In this document: positions 45,915-57,269 of the stretch, piece after piece
How the letters are laid out: every line of letters starts with the position of its first letter
How positions within the stretch are numbered: position 1 is the stretch's first letter
Origin: Albugo candida
Lineage: Eukaryota; Oomycota; Peronosporomycetes; Albuginales
Length of the DNA: 64,000 nucleotides
Reading direction: 5' to 3'
Assembly (NCBI GenBank): GCA_040437565.1
Contig: JBDOQK010000045.1
Span: forward strand, 124,001-188,000
The notes under the pieces: generated by a model
What the model was told of the DNA's origin: nothing
The model's database searches: none
The model's input: only the letters and a program-made list of their open reading frames with translations
Position numbers and translations under genes: made by a program

Positions 45915-46764
45915 AGGGAATCGTTATTCAGCACTCACCTTTTCTGTAATCAGCACACAGCCTCCATAAATTAATACCTGCGTGGTCTCTGATTGGTTAA
46001 AATAATTATCGCAGAACAAAAAGAAATTAAAATTACGGAATCGTTATTCAGCCCCCGCCCTCCATAAATTAATGGCAATTGTAGCCTCTGATTGGTCTGA
46101 ATAGATGCAACGGAATAAATAAAAAAAATATATAAATCACACTGTTGTCTCCTTCAACTTCAATTTACCTGTAGGCTTGACGACATCTACAATAGGCTAT
46201 ACTTGAGCCCATGCTTTTCGTCCCCAAGTAATACCGCTGCCTGCTAATGATTTTGATCAGCAGACAGAGACTCGCGATCCTGTGCAAGTGCGCACGCGTG
46301 GTAGGCCATCGAGCTCAACGCGCGACTTCCTTTGATGATTGAGCATGTTAGCGCTACTTTGGATGCTCCTGTGCATCGCAGAAGATGTCGAAAATGCCAA
46401 AAGACAGGTCACACTACCAGAACCTGCCGTCAAGAAGGAACAGCACAACAACAGCACAACAACAGCACCAGCAACACTTGCAGCAGTAGATTTAGATACA
46501 GACTTAAATAAAGTACTACAAATTTGCTCAAACGGAAGTTTTTGTTGGATTTTATTGTTTTTATTTCGTTGCATTTAATCAGACCAATCAAAGCCCACGA
46601 GTTTCATAAATTTATGAATGGTGCGGGCTGATTAAGGATTCCCGTAATTTATTTTAATTTATTCTCTTATATTTGTTTAAACCAATCAGAGACCACAATT
46701 GCCATTAATCTATGGAGGCTGAGTGCTGATCACAGAAAAGGTGAGTGCTGAATAACGATTCCCT
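45915..46764 (+). mobile_element. Internally deleted Mutator-like element with doubled TIRs
   Basis: The outer repeats 45915-46000 and 46675-46764 are inverted matches (AGGGAATCGTTATTCAGCAC, CTTTTCTGT, CAGCCTCCATA, CTCTGATTGGTT). An inner pair of the same type lies at about 46035-46108 and 46580-46643. Between them only the C-terminal tail of a MULE transposase remains. The 8 bp left of GGGAATC (TAAATACA) and right of GATTCCC (TAAATAAA) differ at one base and may be the target-site duplication. Confidence 0.85.
46250..46515 (+). pseudogene. MULE transposase C-terminal tail with zinc knuckle
   Basis: Reads DPVQVRTRGRPSSSTRDF, then after a stop CRKCQKTGHTTRTC, a CCHC zinc knuckle. The RTRGRP and knuckle order is typical of MULE transposase C-termini. 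A Gln- and Asn-rich tail (AACAACAGCAC repeats) follows. The rest of the transposase is absent. On the opposite strand and in other frames the apparent ORFs are shadows. Confidence 0.75.
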
Positions 46765-46769
46765 AAATA

Positions 46770-48935
46770 AACTTTTTAAATAACTTGGAATGAATAATCA
46801 TACATAAAGTGAAGCACTGTAAACACCTGATTATTTTTGCAGATATGTGACTTTATGGAGAGAACAAGTATGGTAATTGGATTACCTATTGGAGTTCTCA
46901 ATAAGCATCTATGAACGAGAGGTGTTATCTATCGGAAGTTGCTCGAATTTTTCTTGAATGCCATGCATCGGAGTTAAATTTCTGCAATTAATCGAGATAT
47001 ATCAAGTACTAGAGAATGAGGACCCTCCCTGGATTATATCGCTGTCATCCATCGCCTCTAATCATTACGAGAGACACCACACAAATGCACGCGCATCCGG
47101 CAGCAATATAGTAATGTGGAGGGTAGACGTTGTGGTAGTCTTTTTTGCTTGGGGAAATTTGGTCTTCCTTTTAAGGACTTTATCTACCTGTCTGACATCA
47201 TGGCTCTTACCCAGTCCAAAGACACTGCTACGAATTCTCAGAATTCAAACGCTTCAGGATTAGCCACTTAATCCCCCAGCCAGGAAACGCATCCCTTTCA
47301 TGATTCACCACTCAAGGGGCTTTGTGGCAAGTAAGTGACTTGAATGTAATGTTTTTTTTGATACGATAAGGCATGAACATTTCTTGAACATTCAAGCCTG
47401 CAACTAGAGCCTAGGATATACCATATATGACCAGGCAAGCCGCAAGATTGAAGAAGTGCTGAGCTGGAGCACAATGGTCATTACAATCCGCGCAAATTGC
47501 AATGCACCCAAATTGACCAAGTATGTGCTGAAATGCCGATTGTTGGTAAAAAGAGGTATTATTGCCGCTCTTTAGCTTCTGATGGCTTGTACGCAAAGAA
47601 ATTGCACCCGTATCATCCGCCTCACTAGGAAGTACAAGCCACAATAGCCACTAGATAGTAGTATGCGCAGGACTGCGATTCGTTGCTTTCCCAGTGGGCA
47701 CTACTGATTCAATGTGAATAGCCTTAGCTGTTAACGGAACTAGTCCCCAATCCAGTAATCAACTAATTTGCTTCAGCCGGTTTGCAAAAGGCTGGATAAA
47801 GGTCCTACCATTACGACATGTGTCACTGAAATTCTCCATTCAATACAAAACTCAGCTCTAAGCATTGCATTGTGCAAATAAGCGGCTCCTTCGATACGAC
47901 ACAAACGCATTTTAGCTAGAAGAATGCGAATGGTTTCATAGGAGGTCTACTGCTTAGTACCAGACTAATTGAACGCGTAGATGCTATAACAATCATCGTC
48001 TTAGCTGTATACAGTATCAATCGCTAACTGGCAGCGATGTCCTCACATCAGACCTGCTTGAATAGGCTATATGCTAAATCAATCGGGAGTACAATACTGA
48101 TAAATTATGCATCGCTGCGCCAAGTTTGGTCATACAAACATCTCAAGTATACAAATAATAACTGCAAAACTTCTAGAACAACCTAGGGGCGATGGGTATT
48201 GATCTGAGAGGCTGGAGAAGACACGTGTGGGAGCGGGGTCTGCGCTAAATGCACAAAACTTCTTGGATTTGTAAGGTAATGTTTTGCCCGAAATTAGAAC
48301 AAAGAAAATTATTCTTGGTTCTTGAGGAGCTGCACCATAGACCGCAAATAACATCATCGAATTAAGTTTTCTCTTCTATGCTCGGTGTAACTCCATCAAA
48401 GACACCATAGCGGTCAACTTGAAACAGGAATGACTAATTGGGACTTAAGTATAAGACGTTGATTGGGTCCTAAGGTTTGCTACATTTCGTATACAATTAT
48501 TATGATACCAAAATACGACCCAGTGTTGTGGATAAAGGTCCAAAATGGATCTGATTCATGGGTATGTATCAGTACTTTGGAAGGCTCGAATACTTCTGAC
48601 TACTGATCACACACGGATGAAGACGAATCTTGGCATAGATGACCGCTTTTGGACGATCCTCATCGACTTATCGAAGCATCGTCATCACAACTTCTTATCG
48701 CTTCGTCCCCGCACTACCAATAGGTACAAGTATCGAAAGTTATAACATTTGTCATCGGATCTGAGTGGGTAAGCTAAGAAACCTTATGCGTTCGGAAAGT
48801 CAAGCTTTCGCAATCACCACGACACGACATCTTGCGTTTACTTTCGATTTATAAAGGTTCATCTTTCATTTTAGTGTGTGCTATAATGCATAAAACTAAA
48901 GTGAACTACTTGGACGGATCTTATACTAGCCAACT
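46770..48935. other. Stretch without supported genes
   Basis: Frames at 46958-47263 (plus) and 47644-47411 (minus) have no motif. A short plus frame from an ATG near 47202 (MALTQSKDTATNSQNS) resembles a generic polar N-terminus but stops after about 23 codons. Confidence 0.5.
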
Positions 48936-49790
48936 CAGATAATTCCCTTCCAATCTTGACAACAAAAGGCGAATTAAGTGATACGTTCTATATGGCTTCC
49001 TGGCCAAAATATGAAGTCGACTGTGGAAATTACAATCAACTTGGATATGTGGTGGACAGGACAACATATCGCGTACGCGGGAAATGTAAGGATATAGCTA
49101 CTCCGTTCGTTTTTGATTGTGATTTCAGTACGCCATCGGTATCGTACATGGCAAAACCATCATTTCTCACTGAAAACGCTCTTCAATCTGGTACTTTTTA
49201 AGCGACAATCTATCACAATAAGTGCGATTTCAGAGGATTTAGCCCATGAACGAGGTGGTTTCCGCATTCGGTTCGTATTTGAGACCACTTTTAATACATT
49301 AATAGGAGGCGAGATAGGCTCCAACCCAACAGTGCTTCAGGCTTCCTTTTATGGAGCTCAGGATAGCTGACGTCGAAGTGTGAACGCGGACATTTGGAGC
49401 TTGGAGAAATAGCTGGAATTGCTCGAAGCGTGGTTGCGGTACCACACAAGCAAGCACACTTGCAAAGAAACCTTTAATGAAGGTCAAGCACATCGAGGAG
49501 GTATCCAAACTTGATGCCAACCAATAGATATAAAAGGATTCGAGAATCCATGCACCTTCACATGATTCATAGAGCAAGGGATATAATTTTTAAACCAACT
49601 AATGCGTTGTATCGAATGTTCCGTAATAATCGCTTTAACATTTCTTTTGATATGTGTTCTGACTCTACTTATATGGTATCTGGTTCGACGAATCCGGCAA
49701 ATATGGTCGATTCCATTGAAGTATGTGCATAAGGCTTTGGTATATCTCTTACAGTTGATTCTGATACATTGCAAGTATATCGCACGGCGT
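48930..49790 (+). pseudogene. Possible membrane-protein gene, frameshifted or spliced, unidentified
   Basis: An open frame from about 48930 to 49201 with spaced cysteines (VDCGNYNQ, GKCKDI, FDCDFS) continues in the next frame after a T5 run (KRQSITISAISEDL to 49370). About 230 bp further on, a frame at 49602-49793 has a strong hydrophobic helix (VIIALTFLLICVLTLLIWYL) followed by VRRIRQ. The order of a Cys-containing domain, one membrane helix and a basic flank suggests a type I membrane protein. There is no ATG at the start and no family was recognised. Confidence 0.4.
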
Positions 49791-49976
49791 ACGTAGTCTT
49801 GGCATGAATGGATTGTTCATTGTACTAAGCAATCATATTTTGCTCTGATCCGTTTAAATTTCGATTTATAGATATCATATTCGTGGAGAAAACGGATCAA
49901 TTCCTGGTGTTTTATAGGGCGCAAAGTCAAACGCATATTCGACATGTGCTCTTTGTTTTTTGATAGCGACTATGCC

Positions 49977-50076
49977 NNNNNNNNNNNNNNNNNNNNNNNN
50001 NNNNNNNNNNNNNNNNNNNNNNNNNNNNNNNNNNNNNNNNNNNNNNNNNNNNNNNNNNNNNNNNNNNNNNNNNNNN
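49977..50076. other. Assembly gap 9 (100 N)
   Basis: No shared sequence was seen between the flanks. Confidence 0.99.
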
Positions 50077-50079
50077 CCA

Positions 50080-51150
50080 ATCTGTACACATACGTTGAGT
50101 TGCTCAAAACCTCTGTATCTCTTCAGTAAATAATAGTGCACGCACTTTTATCACTGCACATTTTATTCTGCGACTAAAAATTTCACTATCCTCATCTACG
50201 TATGCGCACATGGAGAACAGCCCGCCGAGGAGACATTATCCCTGCGCAGCCTTTGCATACTTACCGTCTCGGTTGACGTTTGGTCCTTTTCTATCGCATT
50301 ACGTCGAAAGCATCCTGCCAATTCGAGATTTCCAACGAGTATTATGCGTATATTCTAAACTACATTAAGCACTTTGTTTTGAAAAACAAGAATTTAAAGA
50401 AACCATATTTTCGTATATACAATCGACTATCTGAAAAAAGATGACGTCATTTGGACGCACACAAGACTGATCGGCATATGTCTCGGGCTCATAGCCGGCC
50501 TCAATTGGCTGCGGATGTTTGATACATTGCTATCAAAACGAACGTTCCTGTTTAAACATTCTAACTTCTTCAATATGGTGTATTCGTGTGTCGAATGTGA
50601 TGATGTATTCTAATCTGGTAAACATCAGTAAGGTATCGTCACGACTCATCCATAAGACATGTTCCAATGGGCGCAACATTTGGCGACAAGCTCCTTTTTT
50701 ATCTCATCAGACAGACTGATCACTGTAATATGTTTAATGCGCTGGAAGCGATTTATGGGTGATAGAATAATCATACAATCAGCCGAGTGAGTCGTGTATC
50801 GATCTATTTTTATCGAAAGGATAGACAGAGTCATCTAGATTTGCTAACTCTTCGTTGTAGAACTTCTTGGTACCATTGACTCCACTGAGTGAACGATTAA
50901 GGAATTAGGTGAGAAAAGTGGAAAAATTGGAAAGAAAACTTATACAAAAAAGACTCAGTACTCTTCATTACTCAGTAAAGTGCTGCAAACATGTTCGCGG
51001 TCGAGTTGGGAGAGTGTTGATGATGAAGCTCCTATGTACGGTTGAACTATCTAGCTAAGTGCATGTCTAGGTTTGAAGGTTAATTCTACTTTTCATTCTA
51101 ACCACTCCTGCGAAGAATTCTCCCTCTGCAAGCTACCAACAATCACAACA
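50080..51150. other. Stretch without supported genes
   Basis: Only short frames without motifs. Confidence 0.5.
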
Positions 51151-51152
51151 AT

Positions 51153-51470
51153 AAGATGTTGGATTGTATCAGAAAACCGAGGGAATAGTGTTGTTCTGAA
51201 TAAATCTGTAAAACACCCGACAACACTTTCTGGAATTCATTACGAAGGTAGAATGAGAAAAAGATAAGATGTGTTGGATTGTATCAGAAAACCGGGGGAA
51301 TAGTGTTGTTCTGAATATATTTGTAAAACACCCGACAACACTTTTTGCATTTGTTACGAAGGTAGAGTAAAAAGAAGATAGGATGTGTTGGATTGTATCA
51401 GAAAACCGGGGAAATAGCGTCGGATTGAATCTACAAGAGAATGTAAGTAATATTCGGTAAGTTGACGAGT
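51153..51470. repeat. Tandem repeat, about 115-bp unit, 2.5 copies
   Basis: GTTGGATTGTATCAGAAAAC starts at 51158, 51273 and 51387, giving periods of 115 and 114 bp. Units share GAATAGTGTTGTTCTGAAT, GTAAAACACCCGACAACACT and TTACGAAGGTAGA. The third unit breaks off after about 45 bp. The 117-codon minus frame over it is a by-product of the repeat. Confidence 0.9.
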
Positions 51471-51788
51471 AAATCAGGAGAATGAGGAATTGTATCGAGA
51501 GAACTGAGTGAAAAAAAATCAAAAAGATTTTTTGGCTGGTTTATTGATGCTTTTAGCGTTACGATTGTCTCGCTTATCTATTTGTCAAGGCTAGTCGTTA
51601 AATGTACACGAAATTTGACGTAGAATTGAGACGTCGTTGAATGTCTAGGTTTCGACCCATCTTACGTTGTACGATCACATTATAGAGTTTTACGTGAGTT
51701 GTCATGTTAGGGCTTCAATCAGCTATTTATGGAACGTCCTGGAGTGTCCAACTGTTTATTTTCTGCGGAAAAGTACTTTTCGCTGCGT

Positions 51789-51810
51789 TAGCTATTCACT
51801 TTCCAACACA
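51789..51810 (+). promoter_or_regulatory. Possible oomycete-type initiator upstream of the secreted-protein gene
   Basis: GCTATTCACTTTCCAACAC lies about 35-55 bp before the ATG and resembles the oomycete initiator (GCTCATTYYNCAWTTT-like), with TTCACTTTCC as the core. The match is imperfect and the consensus is quoted from general knowledge. Confidence 0.35.
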
Positions 51811-51843
51811 CTCTCGACTACCTAGATCAGATCTATTCATACA

Positions 51844-52282
51844 ATGGTTCGATTCATTAACAAAAGAGTAGCAATGGCCGCATCCGTTTTGCTCTACTCG
51901 GCTGGGCAGAACCCTGTCCTGGGTGTAGGAGGACAAAAAAATCGGAGTATTGGCAAGAATAGTGAAGGATATCAAGAACTGGACGCTATTATTCAAAATG
52001 ATGATCGTGGTAAGGTAGCTAGTCTCCCTCAGTCAGTAGCTCGAAAAAACCTTGTTCTCTTTAGATACCATTGACCAATATTCAAGTCTGGCTAATTGGT
52101 CCAATCTCAAATCTTTGCGCGATTCTGTAGGGTCGAAGGAAACCCAAGAGAAAGAGTACAAGCCGGGATATGATTCGTCTTCGTCTACGTCCAACACACG
52201 CAAACCGAAATCGGCGAAATACCGTTTTCGATTTTCCTTTCCTTGTATAAACGGTAAACATAAATCTGACAGCTCCTGCTAA
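51844..52282 (+). CDS. Two-exon small secreted protein, unidentified
   Basis: Exon 1 (51844-52009) and exon 2 (52065-52282) join in frame across a 55-nt intron (donor GTAAGG, acceptor CTCTTTAG) to give 127 residues. The N-terminus looks like a signal peptide: basic MVRFINKR, then a hydrophobic AMAASVLLYSAG. The mature part is polar, with a Ser-rich run (SSSSTSN) followed by a basic KPKSAKYRFRFSF and two cysteines near the end. No RxLR or CHxC motif was seen. Secreted proteins like this are candidate host-interaction factors in oomycete pathogens, which is inference. The clean splicing and intact frame set it apart from its decayed surroundings. Confidence 0.75.
52010..52064 (+). other. Intron in the secreted-protein gene (55 nt)
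   Basis: GTAAGG donor, pyrimidine-rich CTTGTTCTCTTTAG acceptor. Phase 1: CGT G/AT ACC joins Arg-Asp-Thr and keeps the frame. Without splicing, the first frame runs on for 20 codons and stops. Confidence 0.75.
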
Positions 52283-52803
52283 AGTGTGTTTTGTCACAAG
52301 ACGTAAACCAGGCACAAGCTATAATCACTATAAAATATAGTCCTTTTTTATTAATAGGCAGATTGGCAACTAGTTATCACTGCATTAGTTATCTTTCACG
52401 TCATCCAAACAAAACTTGCCACTTTTAGCTACAGCCATTTCTCTCCGTAATGGATTGTTTTCTTCACCGTTGTGATCCAACCTCGTTCTCTCGATCTATG
52501 TCATAAAGTTTTTTGGTAGACTTAGTCTAAAATGATTATATTTTTTTCAGTGTGTCTATAATCTTTTTTGCTGTGAAGTATCCTTGCCCCTAAGCCCACT
52601 ACTAGTTATTGACAGTTCTTCAAACAAGATTATCTACCCCAAAAAAGAGTATCAGGAATTCTTCTGTTCATTTCGCTTAGCTCGTCTACATGAGCTATGC
52701 GTGAATATCTCTTCATCTTCTGTTTGCCAGTGTTTCCCGCTCCGAAGACCGATTCCTTATACGGTTACCGGAAATGTTTGACAATTGCAGGTGCGCGATA
52801 GAT

Positions 52804-53160
52804 TTATCCGACAAAATGCGGATCAAGGATGTCACAAAAACCGTTTTTACGCATATTAGAGCTTGCTACGGATTTTTTGAGCTCTTCATATCTGTCCGTC
52901 TTGAGAAGCGGTGAAATGAGGGTACATCGAGCACTTGTGATGGTCAGGGATATTTTTAAGGATTCAAGGTTCCCCGTTTTGTACATTCTGGTGTATGTAG
53001 TATGTAAACGCAGCAACTTCTGCGCTATCCAATGCCAAGATGTAAGTAGATTCAGTAGTGAGTAAAAGCTCGGAATTCTTGGGCAATGGGTCTGTAGTGA
53101 TTCGGCATCGAGCATTATTGTAAAACTATGTTTAGATAATCCATCCCAATGAGCACTCAA
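52804..53160 (-). CDS. Unidentified open frame
   Basis: 118 codons, opening at TTG; the first ATG is 15 codons in (about 53115). The composition is protein-like (TWHWIAQ-type helices, KTDRYEELKKS) but no motif was recognised. It lies just left of LINE copy 3 on the same strand and might be part of its 3' end. Confidence 0.3.
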   Translation of the reverse strand: MSAHWDGLSKHSFTIMLDAESLQTHCPRIPSFYSLLNLLTSWHWIAQKLLRLHTTYTRMYKTGNLESLKISLTITSARCTLISPLLKTDRYEELKKSVASSNMRKNGFCDILDPHFVG

Positions 53161-53266
53161 AGCCAGACTTCTATCTTGTTAGAATACTGACATGATAAGT
53201 ATGAGCGCCGGCGTCGCTCGATAACGGTGTGTTTGAGTCAGAATGAACATACTCTAAATTGAAGTG

Positions 53267-53366
53267 NNNNNNNNNNNNNNNNNNNNNNNNNNNNNNNNNN
53301 NNNNNNNNNNNNNNNNNNNNNNNNNNNNNNNNNNNNNNNNNNNNNNNNNNNNNNNNNNNNNNNNNN
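53267..53366. other. Assembly gap 10 (100 N)
   Basis: Within the C-terminal region of LINE copy 3. Confidence 0.99.
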
Positions 53367-54879
53367 AACCACCTACTACGTAAGCCAAATTCTGAGAAAA
53401 TACGCTGATCTCTTTTCCATGCCCCCGTAGTGCTGGCATAACTTAATATGCAGTATGCGTCTAGCGTGGTTGAGATGTAAAGAAATGATCCCAAGTTGGA
53501 CGTGGCTCCCTCCATTATTCTACTCTGTGATCCCAATCGAGAATTTTATGTTGATCGAATTTCAAAGCCCACATTATCTCGAGTTGAATATGTCATAATA
53601 ACTAGAAAAGAGATTGAAATGATAAGATGCGAGATTCCAAACATAACCGTTGATCTTTGAACATCGATAAGACACGTTTCCGAAGATATCACAACGTAGC
53701 CAAAATGTTCGGATTCGTTCTGTTCACAGTGCGTCCGATCTTTTCCGCTATCACCAACATGTCAACATAGGATAAATCTTGGTTGGCGCGGGAGAGTTAC
53801 AGACGCGTGAAATTTGAAACTCTTTTCTCTCCTTGCTTATTAGTGATGGAACCAAGATACTATTGTTCACGACGCAGTATCTAAGTAACTTCATTCTAAA
53901 GTCCGCGCAGCAAATTTTCTCCAGCCACATTGGATCTCTTCAGCTCTTCGTGCTTTAAATAGTTGGCGACGAAGTTTTCCTTCGTTAGCTATTGGTCGCT
54001 CACTCAGAAAACGTCTTAAAGATTTCGGATGTCGAAAAGTGTAGCAAAAAACTTCGGATATGTCCGATGTGATTCGTCCACCATGCCAAGATTATACCAA
54101 ACGTTTTGCGCACTTGGGTTACGAGAAGCAGCTTGTTAATGTTTTTTTAGTCGCAGTGGAAGCACATAGGCTGTTTCATGTAGTCCTGACGGCGTTGTAG
54201 AGCATTTAAACTTGAAATTGGTATGCTCCAGTCCATATGATGCAAAATTTCAAAGGCGTGTCCACCAAGAAGATGTGCTTTCTTATTGTAGCATTTACCT
54301 TTGTTAATGTGTAACTAACGTTAGAATAACCCTTTGCCTGTGGTCCAAATGAAGTCGGATATGCTGGTAATAATTCTGCCCAAGCAGCTGTCCAATTTGC
54401 GGAATAATTGTCGACGCATCAAGTGCACACTACTAGAGAAAAAAATACGCTGTAGCTTCAAAGAGCACTTTGATGATGAGCTGAACATGCTTCGATTCTT
54501 TTTGTGTGTACGACAAGCGCACATCGAGTTAGCACCGATTGCCGCTGTCGCATAGTCTCTGCTGGTATATCCAAGTGCCTAGCGTAATTCTAAGGACGTG
54601 ATAAAGATATCTTCTTGGCGACCGGTAGTCGCCCACGGAAAGGTCGTGCATGTCGAACCCATACGTTAGGAATATGCTTGGCGAGAGTCAAAATAGCCAT
54701 CCAATGAGTAGGTGTCTGGCCTACGGGAAATTTTTTTATTTATTTTTTTTTTCATCAGCAGAAACTTGGTCGAGTTATATATGCCCTGGATGGTCAAATG
54801 AGGATCCGTGCTCACGGCATGATCCGATTTCAAAGAGAGCAAAGAACATTCCGTCGCAATAAACTTGAACGAGTTCGAT

Positions 54880-55660
54880 TTGCGTCAAAACACGATTAGA
54901 TCTCTGAAGGAAATGTCGAATCGTCCACAAACAATATTTCAGTTGCGATAGTCGTGCCATTGATCCAAATGCCATGCTCTTCATATTTGCGAAGAAAATT
55001 TCTTGAAGGTCCGATCGTCTTCAAGAAAAAAAGGTGCTGAGAGATGATCGCATTGTCTTACTCCACGTCGTGGTGTATTGGACGGTGCGACATTTCAATT
55101 GATCATCGACAGCTCTTTTGTGTTATTGTATAGAAGACGGACCCAGTCGATGCAACTTTTTCTTGAAGCCATTTTTTCCAAAAGGCGACACATTTTCGTC
55201 CAATTGACTCAATCATACGGTTTTTTCAAAATCGAGAGAAGTCGCATAAGCTTCCAAGTCTTCAATACAGGTAGGAAGTTGAAATGTAATTTTTCTGGCA
55301 TAATTGCTTTTGGATCTTGATGGATCAATTTTAGCAAAACCGTTGCAATCTATGCACCCATGATTTTAAAAAGTACATCCGCATTACGCATAGCAGTGGG
55401 ATCGGTCGATAGTTGCCAGGATCACCTCATGCTCCTTTTTTTCACAATAATGTAATTGCCAAGTGACGTCGTGGTCGATGTAAGATACCTCGTTCAAGAT
55501 GATATTCGAACACGATCTTCAGACACTTGCCAAACGGTTCCGGACCAAGCAGATAAAGTGCAGCTGGTAGTCCACCCATACCGGGAGAAGAACTACTCCG
55601 CATCTGCTTGATCGCTCCCGCCATTTAGGTCGTACTCAAGCGAGTTGAGAGACGGTCTTG
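54880..55660 (-). pseudogene. LINE copy 3 reverse transcriptase remnant
   Basis: The frame 55624-55442 reads AIKQMRSSSSPGMGGLPAAL and then FGKCLKIVFEYHLERG, aligning with copy 1 (SSPGMDGLPAAFY, FGECLQIVLKHQLRRG). Further on, GVKQCDHLSAPF (about 55060) is a damaged GVKQGDPLS, and FVDDS stands where the FADD active site is expected, in a different frame. Confidence 0.85.
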
Positions 55661-56599
55661 CTCTTCGGAGGCAAGAGAAACTTGAATCGAATCGATTAAA
55701 TTATTAACTTCTTTCTTTCACATGGAGCATTTGAGTCGGCCTCTGAGCTATGAAGAGAGTCCATGACACCACCAAAATGGTCTCTGGATTCGTCAGTAAT
55801 CTCCCTCGGGTTCAACGTCACGATACCACATTTTTTTATGACATTTTCGATCAGCACGCGACGACAAGAACTATCCGGATGGCTAGAAAATGCTTGAAAG
55901 AGTTCTTCATATGCTTCAAGTAATGGTCGAAGCTTTCATCTTGGCTGTATTTGCATTGATTTCGACCGAAATTCTGGAGTGTTGGAGACTCGATTCGTAA
56001 AAATACCGTGACTCATTGGTGTCTTGAATGCGATATCGAGCTGCTGCGACTTCAAAAACACACTGGCTGAACTGAACATTACTTTGGCTTTCTTGTGCAA
56101 CCTTGCTATCAATTCTTTAAGGCAGATGTTCGAATTTTATCTTCAAACTTTCCCAAATTTTTGTAGGATTTGAAGTTGCCCTTAACTGCTCGAGTAGCAC
56201 AATTCGCTCCAATTTGATTGCGGCGACAACTTGAGTCTATTCATACCATTTTTTCAATATCCTGTCCCTGGCGATTGAGTTGAATTTGAAAAAGTTACTT
56301 TTTGTGCGAGATGATCCCCCGCATGTCGTAGGCCGTCAGATGGTTCTATACGTGCTGAATATTTCTTCTGACTGATGATGTAATCTATTCGATATTTGAG
56401 CGGTAATGTTCCTGAAAATACGTTTAGTAGGATGCTATATTCGCCAAGCGTCTATCACACCTAGCTGAAAAAGCCATTCCAAATACGCTAATCAACTTGG
56501 TTCGTGTTAAATTGTTCGACTCGATGGATCGAATCGGATCGAGTGTTGTATTGGAATTACAAAAAAAAAATGCGAATTGTGTTGCGAATCATAAAACAC

Positions 56600-57130
56600 T
56601 GTTTACTCGGCCTTGACCAGTGCATGTATATTGTGAATATACACAAGTGCATCGTAGATGAGAAGTCGAAAAACCAAATAACAATTTCGAATGCTTCGTT
56701 CGGTGAGATGATTATCTGTTGAATATCCAGGTGAGTCCGAGCGAAGGATTGCTGTGACCCCGCGACCGCGATTTTGAGTAGGATGAAGAAAAATTGTGAT
56801 CATTGACAAAAATTGTGTGCTGCATTTGCGAATGTAATTAGTCCAGTTGGTTGAGATCGTCAAACCTGGTGTCTTTAAAACAAAAATTTCGAATGCTTTG
56901 AAAGGAGTGGTCGATAAGGAGATGACCATTTTGAAAAATTCCATTGACATTCACCTTGGTTGCTGAAATATTGTTCCACGTTGAAATATCCCAGGAGACC
57001 TTGGCTAAATTAAGTGGCCCAGCAATTTAACTTGTTTCACCGTCTTGATCTAAGACATGAAGCGTTGCATGTTCCTTTGGGAGAAAGCTAAGATTGACTA
57101 AGACCTCGCTGATATCACCACAGAGATGGA
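56600..57130 (-). pseudogene. LINE copy 3 endonuclease remnant
   Basis: The frame 56950-56603 aligns with the middle of the copy 1 endonuclease (RGRGVTAILRSDSPG against ERVNGVMTILRHYFP; YIHNIHALV against YIHKVYAPV). The catalytic QETH and GDFN motifs were not found in frame. Upstream, a WNNISATKVN stretch sits where the N-terminal WNINGL motif would be. Confidence 0.7.
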
Positions 57131-57168
57131 CACTTAGTGGCCTGGAGATCACACAATGCATTATGCCC

Positions 57169-57268
57169 NNNNNNNNNNNNNNNNNNNNNNNNNNNNNNNN
57201 NNNNNNNNNNNNNNNNNNNNNNNNNNNNNNNNNNNNNNNNNNNNNNNNNNNNNNNNNNNNNNNNNNNN
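57169..57268. other. Assembly gap 11 (100 N)
   Basis: Cuts the 5' side of LINE copy 3. Confidence 0.99.
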
Positions 57269-57269
57269 G

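Larger units (their letters stand above)
53171..57165 (-). mobile_element. LINE copy 3, decayed
   Basis: Minus-strand order matches copy 1: endonuclease region (57130-56600), RT (about 55660-54880) and C-terminal region (54110-53171). The segment 53640-54110 aligns along its length with LINE copy 2. All parts are broken. Gap 10 interrupts the C-terminal part and gap 11 cuts the 5' side, so ORF1 is not visible. The block 54120-54590 could not be matched to copy 1 and may be unrelated sequence. Confidence 0.85.

Noticed and set aside
48930-49790. HAP2/GCS1 gamete fusogen
   Set aside because: The Cys-rich outer domain plus membrane helix brought it to mind, but none of the conserved HAP2 sequence blocks could be found.
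51153-51470. CRISPR array
   Set aside because: The repeats are about 115 bp in direct tandem without unique spacers, in eukaryotic sequence.
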